DNA of 64,000 bases from Bacillota bacterium (lineage in GTDB: Bacteria > Bacillota > Clostridia > Lachnospirales > Lachnospiraceae): NCBI GenBank assembly GCA_023441965.1, contig JAEZNB010000014.1, positions 1 to 64,000 on the forward strand, in the 5' to 3' direction. The position numbers and the translations under genes are program-made. The notes beneath the pieces are model-generated. The model had not been told where the DNA came from. It saw nothing but the letters and a program-made list of their open reading frames with translations, and searched no databases. Below, piece by piece: positions 51,896 to 62,130 of this stretch. Position 1 is the stretch's first letter. The number at the start of each line of letters is the position of its first letter.

Positions 51896-52088
51896 CTAAC
51901 CTCCCACCTCCTCCCGATTATCTGTCTTAGGAGCAGGATACCGTATGTTTAAGCTCTATTATACCTGTTGTCAAAGAAAATGTCTTGTGAAATGTCTGCT
52001 TCGAGGGACTAAAAATATATGGATAGCTTCCCTACATTTTGGTATAATATTGGAAAACATACTTTTCAAAGAAAGGAGGCTTTATCAT

Positions 52089-52343
52089 ATGGCAAAGCAT
52101 ATCGTAGGCTTCGTCCTTCATGACCGGATTAACACGGCCAGCCAGGTCCAGGAGCTCTTAACCAAATACGGCTGTGAAATCAATACCCGACTTGGTCTTC
52201 ATGTAGCCTGTCAGGATAGCTGCAGTAAGGATGGATTGATTCTTCTGGAGTTTTGCGATTCGACCCAGGATGAAACCGTGCAGCAATTTGAGAAGGAGCT
52301 GAAGGAAATCGCCAAGGTAGATATTCAAAGAATGGTTTTCTAA
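52089..52343 (+). CDS. Small ferredoxin-like-fold protein, similar to hydrogenase-system regulator TM1266
   Basis: 84 aa beginning MAKHIVGFVLHDRINTASQV, with LGLHVACQDSCSKDGLILLEF in the middle and two cysteines at about 42 and 46. The pattern resembles TM1266-type [FeFe]-hydrogenase-associated regulators and ACT/NikR-C folds, but the match is remote. RBS AAAGGAGG. Ends with a terminator. No hydrogenase gene is in the window. Confidence 0.6.
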   Translation: MAKHIVGFVLHDRINTASQVQELLTKYGCEINTRLGLHVACQDSCSKDGLILLEFCDSTQDETVQQFEKELKEIAKVDIQRMVF

Positions 52344-52380
52344 GCAAAGCTTGTATGAAATGAAAAGTCTGATAAGAACA

Positions 52381-52442
52381 GGGCCGCTCCAAAGTCATAT
52401 GGATGCTTGACATCCAACTTTGAGGAGCAGCCCTATTTTTAT
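52381..52442 (+). terminator. Terminator after the TM1266-like gene
   Basis: GGGC...CTCCAAAGT pairs with ACTTTGAGGAG...GCCC around a 20-nt arm-and-loop segment, followed by ATTTTTATTT. Confidence 0.75.
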
Positions 52443-52497
52443 TTATGATCACGTTATCTGCATTCGTCTGATCAAGCGAAGCAGCTTTATGAAGCTT

Positions 52498-55119
52498 TTA
52501 TATGATTTCCTGCTTCAGGGTATCTATGATGTTCTCCTTCTTCACCTTTCTGGCCGAATACAGCATGGCAGTACCGACAAGCAGAAATACGGAGATGATT
52601 ACAATCAGGATGCTCTTCACCGGAAGCATGAAGGCAAACTGGAACTTGCTCATCAGGGTTTTATGAATTAAGTACATGATGGCAAAACTGATCGGTAATC
52701 CGTAGGCCAGAGATTTGATGCCGTAAAAGATACTTTCATAATTCAGCATGATACTGAAGCCCCTGGGGGTAATGCCGACCGATTTCAGCATGGCAAATTC
52801 CCGCTTCCTTAAGGCAATACTGGTGGATACCGTATTCAATATATTCGCAGCACAGATGGCAGTAATCAGAATGATAAAGGCATAGGTAAAAACCGATAGC
52901 AGCAATACGAGATTCTCCTCCATCTGCCGGTAGTTGAACACATTATAGATACCCAGCCTGCTGATACCAACCTGGTTCTGAAGCTTTTCCAGGTCTTCCT
53001 GCAGCTTCAAAGGCTCCTTGCTATTTAAGTACACCTCGGTCCTAAGGTCTTCAGCAAGCTCCAGACCCTCCGAAATCCGCTGAAAGGTTTCTTCGGACAC
53101 AAGGATGTGGAAGCCCGGGTCCTTCCCATGGGATAGGAGACCCATAGGCATGACTCCGCTTAAGGCTGCCACCTCTAAGGGCTTTAGCGCTGTTGTCTGA
53201 TCCGAATCCACCGAATAATAGGTCAAGTCCAGCTGATCTCCCGGTGAGAGCAGGACTGCCTTTGCCTCCACATATTTCCCCAGTCTATCATCCGCATACT
53301 TGGTCTGATCGATTACCACAGCCTTGTTATCTGCCGTATCCAACCATATTTGCTGCTCTATACCGGCTTCCTCCGCATATTCCCGTAAGGCCTCCTGACT
53401 AAAGACGTTCAGGGTTACCGTATAAGGAAATTTTCCGCCTTCTGCCAGAAGGGGCATGCTCTCTATCAGATAATCGGCTGTTTTCTCCACCGGAATCTGG
53501 GAATTGAAGCCCATGCTGTTTATAACAGAATTCTCCGCAATCCCATCCAGGAACAGAATTTTCTGAACAAGACCTGCTTTCTCGGATTCATTGTCCCCAT
53601 CCACAGTGACCACAATATCAAAATTGATGCCATCCTGATATAGATACAGGGACTTCCGCAGATTCTGTGTAAAGGAAGATATGACCAGGAATAAGATCAT
53701 ACTGATCATCAGGGAAAATACAGTTGCCTTATATCTCTTCTTATTCCGCTTCAGGTTCTTGAGGCCCAGCTCACCCTCGATTCCGAACAGCTTTCTGGTC
53801 ACCTTCCAGGTTCTGACCTGCCTTCTGGTCACCTTCACATCCATCGTCTGACGGATGGCTTCAATGGCAGAAACACGGGAAGCCCTTCTGGCAGGTATAT
53901 AGGTAGAAATGAAGATCGTTCCGGCCGAGACCAGGAAGGCCCCCAGAATCGCCGAAGGGAAGAAGGCTATTCTAAGACCGCTTGTAACCTCCATGGAATT
54001 CTTCAGGATCGGATTGATGCATAGAAAGGTAATCCATAAGCCCAGATGACCTGCTGCAATTCCGATCGGAATACTGATTGCTCCGATCACAGCCCCTTCA
54101 AAGAATACCGAATTTCGCTTTTGCTTCCTAGTTGCACCTACACTGGACATCATGCCAAGATTCCTGGAACGCTCCGAAACAGAGATGGCAAAGGCATTGT
54201 AGATCAGGGAAACTGAGCCTATCACTATAATTCCCATAATAATACCGGTTAAGATCGATAACATTGCTTTGATCGCATCATCCATAATGATGCCATAAGT
54301 CCTTAAAAGCTCATCATGGAAGCGGTACTCGCTGATTCCATGGTCGGAAGCAAACCGGTCCACATAACTGTAAAGCTTCCGCCTGATCCGCTCCAGCCTG
54401 ACATAGACATCAAAGCTTTCCTCCTCTGAAACGGTAGTGTCATCAAAATAAGCCAACGCTGTGTAACCCGGTGACCAGGTGTATTCATTCACAGGACGTT
54501 CTATAATCCCCACGACTGTATAGGTTGCAGACATTTCCTCAGTCAGATATTCCGTCACTTGGTCATCCTTACGAAGCAGAGCATATTCCTGCAGTAAAGC
54601 CTGCGGTCCCATCGTATCCTCCAAAGCTTCTGTCCGCTGACGCTGCCCGATCTTAAAATTCAGGACATCCCCTATGGCATAATTGACCTTTGCATTGGCG
54701 TAAATGGCTTCCGACAGGACCAGCTCCCCAGGTGCCTGCGGCAGTCTGCCCTCCTTGAGTACGATAGGAAAGTTCTCCAAGCTCTCCTGATTGTATTCCT
54801 TGATAAAGAGATAGGGCTTATTCTGATTCTCGCTGAAAGGAAGATAGGTGTAACCGAGATCCCTACTCATCATGGCAAGCTCGGTCTCATGATCCTCACG
54901 GATCGCCTGATACTGCTCCCTGTTCACATCCTCATATAATACATGCCATTCACCGCTTCTGGCGATGATTTCCCTCCGCATCAGATCCAGGAAGCAGACA
55001 GCCAGCAAAGAGACCGCTGTAATCATCGCAGCTGAAATGATGGTTCCGATGATCGTGACAATGGTTCTCTTCCGATTCAGCTTCATTTGGCGAAGGGTCA
55101 GTTTATTGACTATATTCAT
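52498..55119 (-). CDS. ABC transporter permease (two FtsX domains)
   Basis: 873 aa. One N-terminal span (about 18-40), a large extracytoplasmic domain, then three spans at about 285-410 (SERSRNLGMMSSVGATRKQ follows the first), a cytoplasmic link, a span near 465, a second extracytoplasmic domain, and three C-terminal spans (RKREFAMLKSVGITPRGFSI is the second coupling motif). Permease of an MacB/Bce-type exporter, probably for peptides or lipids. Its ATG overlaps the ATPase stop by four bases. Confidence 0.92.
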   Translation of the reverse strand: MNIVNKLTLRQMKLNRKRTIVTIIGTIISAAMITAVSLLAVCFLDLMRREIIARSGEWHVLYEDVNREQYQAIREDHETELAMMSRDLGYTYLPFSENQNKPYLFIKEYNQESLENFPIVLKEGRLPQAPGELVLSEAIYANAKVNYAIGDVLNFKIGQRQRTEALEDTMGPQALLQEYALLRKDDQVTEYLTEEMSATYTVVGIIERPVNEYTWSPGYTALAYFDDTTVSEEESFDVYVRLERIRRKLYSYVDRFASDHGISEYRFHDELLRTYGIIMDDAIKAMLSILTGIIMGIIVIGSVSLIYNAFAISVSERSRNLGMMSSVGATRKQKRNSVFFEGAVIGAISIPIGIAAGHLGLWITFLCINPILKNSMEVTSGLRIAFFPSAILGAFLVSAGTIFISTYIPARRASRVSAIEAIRQTMDVKVTRRQVRTWKVTRKLFGIEGELGLKNLKRNKKRYKATVFSLMISMILFLVISSFTQNLRKSLYLYQDGINFDIVVTVDGDNESEKAGLVQKILFLDGIAENSVINSMGFNSQIPVEKTADYLIESMPLLAEGGKFPYTVTLNVFSQEALREYAEEAGIEQQIWLDTADNKAVVIDQTKYADDRLGKYVEAKAVLLSPGDQLDLTYYSVDSDQTTALKPLEVAALSGVMPMGLLSHGKDPGFHILVSEETFQRISEGLELAEDLRTEVYLNSKEPLKLQEDLEKLQNQVGISRLGIYNVFNYRQMEENLVLLLSVFTYAFIILITAICAANILNTVSTSIALRKREFAMLKSVGITPRGFSIMLNYESIFYGIKSLAYGLPISFAIMYLIHKTLMSKFQFAFMLPVKSILIVIISVFLLVGTAMLYSARKVKKENIIDTLKQEII

Positions 55120-55799
55120 GATCGGATCACCTCATTCTTCGTGATCCGTCCGTCCTCGATGGATATGATCCTGTCCGCCTGAAGGGCGATGCGTTCGTCG
55201 TGGGTAATGACCAAGAGCGTCTGACGGTAGGTCTTATTAAACATTTTCAGTAATTCGACGATTTCCGTACTGTTCTTGCTGTCTAAGTTACCGGTCGGTT
55301 CATCAGCCAGCATAATGGCCGGATTATTGATCAGAGCCCTGCCGATGGAGACTCTCTGCTGCTGTCCGCCGGATAGCTGGTTCGGCAGATATCCCAGACG
55401 ATCCTGCAGTCCAAGGGTCCCAATGATATTGTTCAGCAGCTTCCTGTCGATGTTCTGCCCATCCAACAGAATCGGGAGGGTGATGTTCTCCTCCACGGTC
55501 AGCACCGGAATCAGATTATAGAATTGATAGACCAATCCGATCTGCCTGCGGCGGAAGATGGCCAGCTGTGTTTCATTCAACTCATAAATATCGGTATTAT
55601 CAATCAGTACCCTCCCTCCGCTTGGGCGGTCCACTCCTCCCAGCAGATGAAGCAGTGTAGATTTACCGGAACCGGAAGGACCGATGATCGCTACAAATTC
55701 ACCTTTTTCCACAGAGAAGGAGACCTCATCCAGGGCTTTTACGGCGGTTTCCCCGCTCCCATATTGCTTAGTCAGCTTCTCAACTCTCAAGATTTCCAT
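55116..55799 (-). CDS. ABC transporter ATP-binding protein
   Basis: 227 aa. Walker A GPSGSGKSTLLHLLGGVDRP (about 40-59), signature LSGGQQQRVSIGRAL, Walker B LADEPTGNLDSKNS and an H-loop VITHDE. LolD/MacB-type ATPase working with the overlapping permease gene. Located between the permease and the histidine kinase, as in antimicrobial-peptide-responsive Bce modules. Confidence 0.96.
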   Translation of the reverse strand: MEILRVEKLTKQYGSGETAVKALDEVSFSVEKGEFVAIIGPSGSGKSTLLHLLGGVDRPSGGRVLIDNTDIYELNETQLAIFRRRQIGLVYQFYNLIPVLTVEENITLPILLDGQNIDRKLLNNIIGTLGLQDRLGYLPNQLSGGQQQRVSIGRALINNPAIMLADEPTGNLDSKNSTEIVELLKMFNKTYRQTLLVITHDERIALQADRIISIEDGRITKNEVIRS

Positions 55800-55951
55800 T
55801 CTATATTACCTCCTGTATATCATGCCGGCATAATCTTATCCTTTTCTGTACTTCAGCCGGACCTGATATCATTCTAGTCTCTGTGGATGACTCTGCGGTG
55901 ACAGATTATATTACAATTTTGTCATTTTCGCATTCTCTGCTCGGACTTCCT

Positions 55952-56018
55952 CCTGTCAGGGAAGCTGCTATCAGATATTCCCTGACCCCAAGTACACTCC
56001 CCTGTCAGGGAAGCTGCT
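55952..56018. repeat. 18-bp direct repeat at the 3' end of the kinase gene
   Basis: CCTGTCAGGGAAGCTGCT occurs at 55952-55969 and 56001-56018, 49 bases apart. The second copy covers the kinase stop codon and last four codons. TTCCCTGA at 55978-55985 can pair with either copy. It may be a relic of a short duplication. Confidence 0.8.
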
Positions 56019-57006
56019 TGTAGAATTTCACACTGAAACGGCTTCCTTCACCGGGATTGCTGGTCACACTTATATTACCGTTCTGAGCAGTGACAATGCT
56101 ATGGGCCAGGGCTAAGCCTATACCCACACTGTCCTGTCCTGCATGCTTTCCCCGAAAAAAGCGTTGAAAGATATGGGGAAGCTCCTCCTTCTCGATCCCT
56201 TTTCCGTTATCCGCAATCAGAATCTCGGTATAAATCGGATTCTCAGCATAGCTGATGCTTATGCTTCCTCCGTCCCCGGTATGCTCTATGCAATTTTTCA
56301 GGATATTGATCAAGGCCTCAGCCGACCAGTTCAGATCGACGGACAAGAACGCCTGCTCCTCCCCCTGAAGTATCAGCTTATGGTTTCTTAGCTCCATCGG
56401 GATCAGTAAGGGTTTGACTGCCTTATCGATCAGAGCGGCTGCCTCTACAGTCTCCCGCTTAAATTCCACAGTTCCCGCATCCAGTCTGGACAGCTTGAGC
56501 AGGGAGGATAAGAGCCACTCCATCCGTTCAAGCTGCTGCTGCAAGGTCTTGGTGAACTCCACCCTCTTCTCATCGGAAAGCTCAGGCTTACTTAAGAGGT
56601 CTGCCATCATCATCATGGAGGTCAGAGGTGTCTTCAGCTGGTGGGAGATATCGGACAGGGCGTCGGCCAACTGTTGTTTTTCACTTTTCAAAAGCTCTGC
56701 CTGCTTTGACAGAAGTAAAGTTACCTTATAGATATCGCTTTTCAGGATACTGAGCTCGCCCTCCTTGTTATCCCTAAGGTCAAGCGAATAGTCCCCGCTG
56801 CAGATCCTTCTTAGATAAACTGACAAGCGGCTGATATCCCGATATCGCCTGCGGGTAAATAGGATCACCGAAAACAGGAATATCCCCGACAGGACAAGGG
56901 CCAGTATTCCTGCCCACTGATCCAGGGCAAAGCCTAATGCAATCCCGATCAGGCTGAGCATTCCCAGGATCAGCAGCATTATTTTGAACTCTTTGTTACG
57001 GAGCAT
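56005..57006 (-). CDS. Sensor histidine kinase
   Basis: 333 aa. Two membrane segments (about 8-25 and 30-47) with almost no extracellular loop, HAMP-like linker, HisKA box SDISHQLKTPLTSMM with His near 125, N box LINILKNCIEHTGDG, G1 DNGKGIE and G2 GIGLALAHS. Intramembrane-sensing architecture suggests it monitors its ABC transporter rather than binding ligand itself. ATG 57006 overlaps the regulator's stop region; GTG 57015 is the alternative. Confidence 0.93.
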   Translation of the reverse strand: MLRNKEFKIMLLILGMLSLIGIALGFALDQWAGILALVLSGIFLFSVILFTRRRYRDISRLSVYLRRICSGDYSLDLRDNKEGELSILKSDIYKVTLLLSKQAELLKSEKQQLADALSDISHQLKTPLTSMMMMADLLSKPELSDEKRVEFTKTLQQQLERMEWLLSSLLKLSRLDAGTVEFKRETVEAAALIDKAVKPLLIPMELRNHKLILQGEEQAFLSVDLNWSAEALINILKNCIEHTGDGGSISISYAENPIYTEILIADNGKGIEKEELPHIFQRFFRGKHAGQDSVGIGLALAHSIVTAQNGNISVTSNPGEGSRFSVKFYKQLP

Positions 57007-57007
57007 C

Positions 57008-57685
57008 TCAATCACCTACCTTATAGCCCAGACCCCGGACTGTTTTTATGATGATCGGGTTCTGGGGGTCCTCCTCCAGCTTCTCTCGGATTCTCTTGAT
57101 ATATACTGTCAGTGTATTATCATTCACAAAATCTCCGGCCACATCCCATATTCCCTCCAATAGCTGATTGCGGGTCAGAACCTGTCCCTCATGCTGAGCG
57201 AAGATTAATAAAAGTCTATATTCCAGAGCAGTCAGGCTGACCTCCTGCCCATTCTTATATACCTTGGCCTCCATCGTATTGATGCGGATGCTGCCCAGTT
57301 CAATGATATTGTTTGAAGAAGCATCCTTGCGGTATCTTCGCATGACGGTATGAATTCTTGCCATCAGCTCACGAATTCGGAAGGGCTTAGTGATATAATC
57401 ATCCGCCCCCAGCTCAAGACCCATGACAACATTGACCTCTTCATCACAGGCAGTCAGGATGATCACAGGAAGGTCCCACTGCGTTCTAGCCTGCTTGCAT
57501 AGCTCATATCCGCTTCCGTCCGGCAGGGTCAGATCAAAGATACACAAATCTGTCTTTTGCTCCGATAATGCCCTTTTTCCTTCCGCTAAATTGTGGCACA
57601 GGATAACACTGTGGCCCTCCTCGATCAGAGAATATTCCAGGCCCATCGCTATTGTCTTATCGTCTTCCACCAATAATATCCTCAT
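57008..57685 (-). CDS. OmpR-family response regulator
   Basis: 225 aa. Receiver with acidic pair EDDKTI, phosphoacceptor in LCIFDLTLPDG (Asp near 51) and Lys in ITKPF. The C-terminal winged helix starts near 125 and includes EYRLLLIFAQHEGQVLTRNQ. Partner of the downstream kinase; likely activates the ABC genes 3' of it. First gene of the four-gene unit. Confidence 0.96.
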   Translation of the reverse strand: MRILLVEDDKTIAMGLEYSLIEEGHSVILCHNLAEGKRALSEQKTDLCIFDLTLPDGSGYELCKQARTQWDLPVIILTACDEEVNVVMGLELGADDYITKPFRIRELMARIHTVMRRYRKDASSNNIIELGSIRINTMEAKVYKNGQEVSLTALEYRLLLIFAQHEGQVLTRNQLLEGIWDVAGDFVNDNTLTVYIKRIREKLEEDPQNPIIIKTVRGLGYKVGD

Positions 57686-57832
57686 GCTACCCTCCCGCTC
57701 CTTTCAGCTACCGTTAATTACCACTCCATTATCATATATTCCTTCCGTCATTTCAACTGTTGTTTATGGCCACCTCTCAAATCATATTTAAGGGAAGCCT
57801 TATCTGCATTAAGCTGAACTAACCAGGGATAA

Positions 57833-57860
57833 AATAACAGCCCTTTTCAGGGCTGTTATT
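57833..57860 (-). terminator. Terminator after the small membrane protein gene
   Basis: AATAACAGCCC/GGGCTGTTATT perfect 11-bp stem with a 6-nt loop and minus-strand TTTTAT. Confidence 0.7.
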
Positions 57861-57905
57861 GGCTGTTTGTTGGATTATTGAGGCTGTTTGTTGATAACTT
57901 AGTCT

Positions 57906-58106
57906 TCACTTAGTATCTGTCTTCGGTATAAACTCCCGTATAACACCGTCAGAATCAGAAAAATCCAATTCCGCAGGAAATGCATTAAGCTTCTTCTTTA
58001 CTGCCGCTTCGCTGTCTCCGCTTAAACGGAACCAGTAAACACCTATCAATAACAAGAGAACAACCAAGGATAATACCAGAAATCCTTTAAAAATCTTCGA
58101 CTCCAT
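57906..58106 (-). CDS. Small membrane-anchored protein, 66 aa
   Basis: One membrane segment (about residues 8-27), then a charged tail of 38 residues ending in REFIPKTDTK. No recognisable domain. Encoded between the two-component system and the FN3 protein and probably monocistronic with its own terminator. The coding call rests on ORF structure alone. Confidence 0.55.
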   Translation of the reverse strand: MESKIFKGFLVLSLVVLLLLIGVYWFRLSGDSEAAVKKKLNAFPAELDFSDSDGVIREFIPKTDTK

Positions 58107-58291
58107 CCGGCGATCAACCTCCGAAAGTATTCTGAATATTTTATCTCATGAAGTTATATTGCTCGCTTACATCATGCTTGTATGAGTTGTTTCGAATAAT
58201 TGTAGGCATATTATAGCATATTCTCTCAATTTAATCAATTGTTTCTTAAGACAATTCAAGATCGGTTATTCTGTTAACAGGGTAAGTCGAC

Positions 58292-60364
58292 TTATTCGGA
58301 GACTTCCGTCGGTGTCAGAATGGAATTTAGTTCAAAGGCACAGATCCGGTCCACGATAAAGGAGGCGTTCGGGAAGGCTGCCGATTCAAAATTCACAAAC
58401 AGATAACCTCCGTCCACTGCGATCTCCTCATTCATGGAAGGCATCTCTACGGTACGGATCAGATCTCCCAAAGGAATGACACCCTCTTCTGTAACAGAAA
58501 GATCCGGCCGGTAAATGTCCAGCTGCCTCATATAGCCACGGAGACCCTTATATAGCTGGCAGGAACGGGACAGGATCAGATAACCGTCCTCAGTAAAGGC
58601 AAGGCCCTGGACTCTGGTCGGCATAATCATCGTATCCACCTTCTCTAAGGTAAGCTTGCCCTTCTCCTCATGAATCACATAGCTGTGGAGCTTGGTGGTG
58701 TTCAGCTCATCATAGGAACCTACCCATAAGAGGTTATTATGATAGGTAAGATAGGAAGCTGTGATTCCAAGCTCGCAGGTTGCGACAAAGGACATATAGG
58801 CATAGGGTTTCCCGTTATTTGTAGCCTTCTCGATTTCCGCTAAGGGTATGGCCGAAACCTTCGTACCAACTGCCACCCAGACATACGTCCCATCATAACC
58901 GATACCTCCCGCATGGGCCTTAACAGGAAGAACCATAGTAGTCAGGAGTCCGCCTGTGGTCTTATCCATAACATAGATGACTGAGTTTTCTTCAGCACTC
59001 ATCTCATAAGCGGTCAACAGCAAATAATCCTCTGCAAAGGTAATTCCCTGCGGGCACATTTTCGTACTGGTGAAACCACCGATGTTTGTGCTGATCAGTC
59101 CCGGTATGACGATACTCCTGGAATAGTCCACATGCTCACGGAAGAACTCCAGGGACTGATAAGCTTGGGAGGCTTCAAATGCCGCCTGGTCCGCAAAGTA
59201 CTTTGGTGTCGTGCTGGTACCGGGACCTGGCTGGAGCTGCACCCGAAGCTTCTCGGTGGCCTGGCTCTCATATTTTCTTCCTTCAAATTCCCTTGCTGAA
59301 GTAATATAGAAGGTATAGATAATATCATTATCTAACTCCTCTGCCAGATATGTAGTGATTCCATTCCCGGTAATCGTGGTGAGCAGAGAATCTCCATTCC
59401 TTTCATCACCGATATAGAGATTGTAGGAAGTGGCTCCGTTTATCTTATTCCAGGTAAGCCGTACAACGGAATCCCCTGCCTTGTACTTTAAGGTCGGACT
59501 TACAGTCAGAGTACTGGTGCTGACCTCCTGGGAGAAGTCACCGGTATAAATGTCCTTATAAACATACGCACACACCTTATATCGATAACCGCTGGCTGTG
59601 GATACCTTCTTATCGGTATAGGCCGCTGTGGTCACCCCGGCAATCAGGGTATATTGGCTTGAGGCCGCTGCTGCCCGGTACACCAGATATCCCGTCGCAC
59701 CGGGCAGCTCATCCCAGGCAAGAGAGACAGAGGATACTGTCGTGCCTGTTACCTTGAGACCGTTGACGGCCTCCGGAAGTCTTACGACAGCATAAGGCTC
59801 TGAGAAGTCTCCCAAGCTTGTCATGTTATTGGCAATACCCCTCGCTCTGATCTGATAGGTCTTGATTCCACCTGATCCATGGAATAGGGTTATTTTATTC
59901 GTGAGGGTAAAATTAAAATAGTTGAAGTTGCCGTATTCGTCCTGAAGGTGTACCTCATAGCCGATAATTCCGGCCACCGGCTTCCAGGTAATCGTTGCAG
60001 AATCCGAGTTCAGTGTTTCTACTGTAATGTCAGTGACCTTGTCCGGTCTGACGGTAACCTTTATCTCCGTAGAAGCTTCCTGATATCTGATAAAAATCGT
60101 CTGCTCTCCCAATTGATTGCTGTTATAGCCCTCCAGACGGTAGTCTGTAATCACTGCACTGGAACCGTCCGTATAGAAAGCAGTCAGGACCATATCACGA
60201 AAATCCAGCTCTTCTCCGCTCATATATGCTGTTTTCGTTGGATATGTACTTATCTCAAGTCTCATCACAGACCCATTTGCTTTAGCCATCTGTGACGGGA
60301 ATAGTCCGCAATACGCACAGATCAATACCAAGAGGATCATAAGTTTCTTCATCGTTCTTTTCAT
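58292..60364 (-). CDS. Secreted protein with Ig-like and fibronectin type III domains
   Basis: 690 aa. Signal peptide (residues about 5-28, ending near AKANG), a bacterial Ig-like domain (about 33-95, with AYMSGEELDFRDMVLTAFYT), then three FN3 repeats (each with the W...Y or Y..Y pairs such as ITWKPVAGIIGYEVHL and LAWDELPGATGYLVYR). The last 280 residues are a beta-rich, possibly propeller-like domain with QGITFAEDYLLLTAYE, GGIGYDGTYVWVAVG and VQGLAFTEDGYLILSRS. The FN3-plus-propeller build suggests a surface protein for adhesion or polymer handling. ATG 60364 has AAGGAG upstream. No sortase motif was seen. Confidence 0.85.
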   Translation of the reverse strand: MKRTMKKLMILLVLICAYCGLFPSQMAKANGSVMRLEISTYPTKTAYMSGEELDFRDMVLTAFYTDGSSAVITDYRLEGYNSNQLGEQTIFIRYQEASTEIKVTVRPDKVTDITVETLNSDSATITWKPVAGIIGYEVHLQDEYGNFNYFNFTLTNKITLFHGSGGIKTYQIRARGIANNMTSLGDFSEPYAVVRLPEAVNGLKVTGTTVSSVSLAWDELPGATGYLVYRAAAASSQYTLIAGVTTAAYTDKKVSTASGYRYKVCAYVYKDIYTGDFSQEVSTSTLTVSPTLKYKAGDSVVRLTWNKINGATSYNLYIGDERNGDSLLTTITGNGITTYLAEELDNDIIYTFYITSAREFEGRKYESQATEKLRVQLQPGPGTSTTPKYFADQAAFEASQAYQSLEFFREHVDYSRSIVIPGLISTNIGGFTSTKMCPQGITFAEDYLLLTAYEMSAEENSVIYVMDKTTGGLLTTMVLPVKAHAGGIGYDGTYVWVAVGTKVSAIPLAEIEKATNNGKPYAYMSFVATCELGITASYLTYHNNLLWVGSYDELNTTKLHSYVIHEEKGKLTLEKVDTMIMPTRVQGLAFTEDGYLILSRSCQLYKGLRGYMRQLDIYRPDLSVTEEGVIPLGDLIRTVEMPSMNEEIAVDGGYLFVNFESAAFPNASFIVDRICAFELNSILTPTEVSE

Positions 60365-60675
60365 CTTTTCACTCCTTACAAGTAAGTAGCCGGTTTGTTC
60401 CCATAGTGTCATTAAGCAGTAACAGCGCTTGCCCAAAGCAGCCTCGCAGCATTTTCTCTGCACCAGCCTCGGCGTCTGTATCCTAAGGTTACCATAGGAA
60501 GCAGCATTTGTAAACGGGAACGACGGCATCTTGCTTTAGCAGTTCATGGTAAATTTCAAAAAGACAAGCCGCTGACAAAGCAGGTTTGTAACCATGCCGG
60601 GATCACTCCCTGCATCGTCATACCAGCCAGTCTGCGGCCCGTTCAATCGTATATGGGATGAAAAATCAAATCATT
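60365..60675. other. Non-coding gap between metY and the FN3 gene
   Basis: About 310 bases on the minus-strand unit boundary. No RNA motif, repeat or credible small gene was recognised; an open frame through it on the minus strand lacks an RBS and coding character. Confidence 0.4.
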
Positions 60676-61965
60676 TTACTCTGCTATCTGATTCAGTGCC
60701 TGTTCCAGATCATAGATCAGATCCTCTGCATCTTCAATTCCGATGGAGAGTCTTACTTGCTCCGGTGTAACACCGGCTGCTCTCTGCTGCTCTTCCGTAA
60801 GCTGAGAGTGGGTGGTGGAAGCCGGATGGATTACCAGTGACTTCGCATCTGCCACATTCGCCAGCAGGGAGAAGATCTTCAGGTTATCGATAAATTTCTT
60901 TGCCGCCGATGCTCCGCCCTTAATATCAAAGGTAAAGATGGAGCCTGCACCCTTGGGAAGATATTTCTTTGCCAGCTGGTGATATTTATTATCCTCCAGA
61001 CCGGGATAATTGACAGAGGCAACCAGGGGATGCTTGGAAAGGAAGCTTACAATCTTCTCTGTATTGGAAACATGTCTCTCCACACGCAGGGAAAGGGTCT
61101 CAAGTCCCTGCAGCAGCAGGAAGGAATTAAAGGGACTGATGGCTGCTCCGGTATCTCTTAAGAGCTGAACTCTGGCCTTAATGATATAAGCAGGAGCTCC
61201 GATATCCTTCGCATAGCTGATTCCATGATAGCTGGGATCCGGCTCTGTTAAGCCCGGGAACTTTCCGCTTCCGATCCAGTCAAATTTACCGGAATCCACA
61301 ATCACACCGCCGATGGAGGTTCCATGTCCACCGATGAATTTCGTTGCTGAATGAACGACGATATCTGCACCGAATTCGATCGGCCGGATCAGATAGGGAG
61401 TTCCAAAGGTATTGTCAATAATCAGGGGAATCTTATTCTCATGGGCGATGTTAGCCACAGCTTCAATATCTATTATGTTCGTTCCCGGATTGCCTATGGT
61501 TTCGATGTAAACAGCCTTCGTCTTATCATTGATCGCTTTTCTGAAATTCTCAGGATCATCAGGATCTACAAAGGTGGTTTGGATACCCAACTTGGGAAGT
61601 GTGACCGAGAACAGATTGTAGGTACCGCCATAGAGGGTGCTGGCTGCCACAATCTCATCTCCGGCTCCTGCGATATTTAAGATTGCATATGTAACCGCTG
61701 CGGAGCCTGAAGCCACTGCCAGTGCCGCAACACCACCTTCCAGAGCAGCCAGTCTCTGCTCCAGTACATCATTGGTCGGATTCATGATTCTGGTGTAGAT
61801 ATTCCCCAGTTCCTTTAAGGCAAACAGATTCTCCGCATGCTCAGAATTATTGAACAGATAAGAGGTTGTCTGATAAATCGGAACAGCTCTGGAACCGGTG
61901 ACAGGATCAGCCTTCTGACCCGCATGGACCTGTAGTGTGTCAAACTTAAGTTTACGTTCGCTCAT
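60676..61965 (-). CDS. metY: O-acetylhomoserine sulfhydrylase/aminocarboxypropyltransferase
   Basis: 429 aa PLP enzyme of the Cys/Met family. Lys-PLP motif SATKFIGGHGTSIGG (about 209-223), TSYLFNNSEHAENLF near 32, and VASGSAAVTYAILN near 80. It makes homocysteine (or methionine with methanethiol) from O-acetylhomoserine. No S-box riboswitch was seen in the 165-base leader. Monocistronic. Confidence 0.96.
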   Translation of the reverse strand: MSERKLKFDTLQVHAGQKADPVTGSRAVPIYQTTSYLFNNSEHAENLFALKELGNIYTRIMNPTNDVLEQRLAALEGGVAALAVASGSAAVTYAILNIAGAGDEIVAASTLYGGTYNLFSVTLPKLGIQTTFVDPDDPENFRKAINDKTKAVYIETIGNPGTNIIDIEAVANIAHENKIPLIIDNTFGTPYLIRPIEFGADIVVHSATKFIGGHGTSIGGVIVDSGKFDWIGSGKFPGLTEPDPSYHGISYAKDIGAPAYIIKARVQLLRDTGAAISPFNSFLLLQGLETLSLRVERHVSNTEKIVSFLSKHPLVASVNYPGLEDNKYHQLAKKYLPKGAGSIFTFDIKGGASAAKKFIDNLKIFSLLANVADAKSLVIHPASTTHSQLTEEQQRAAGVTPEQVRLSIGIEDAEDLIYDLEQALNQIAE

Positions 61966-62130
61966 ATGAAATTCTCCTTTTCTAATTTTTATTCATACTT
62001 ATTCTATATGAATTATATGTTATCATCTAAGGTAACTCATTCCAGAGCGAATGTCAACTGTTTTTTTTCAATATTTTCAAATTTTATTATTATTTTTCAA
62101 ATTTTTGGTTTTCTTCCATGTCGGACAGGA

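Noticed and set aside
61966..62130. SAM riboswitch upstream of metY
   Set aside because: The 165-base leader is AT-rich and lacks the S-box core.
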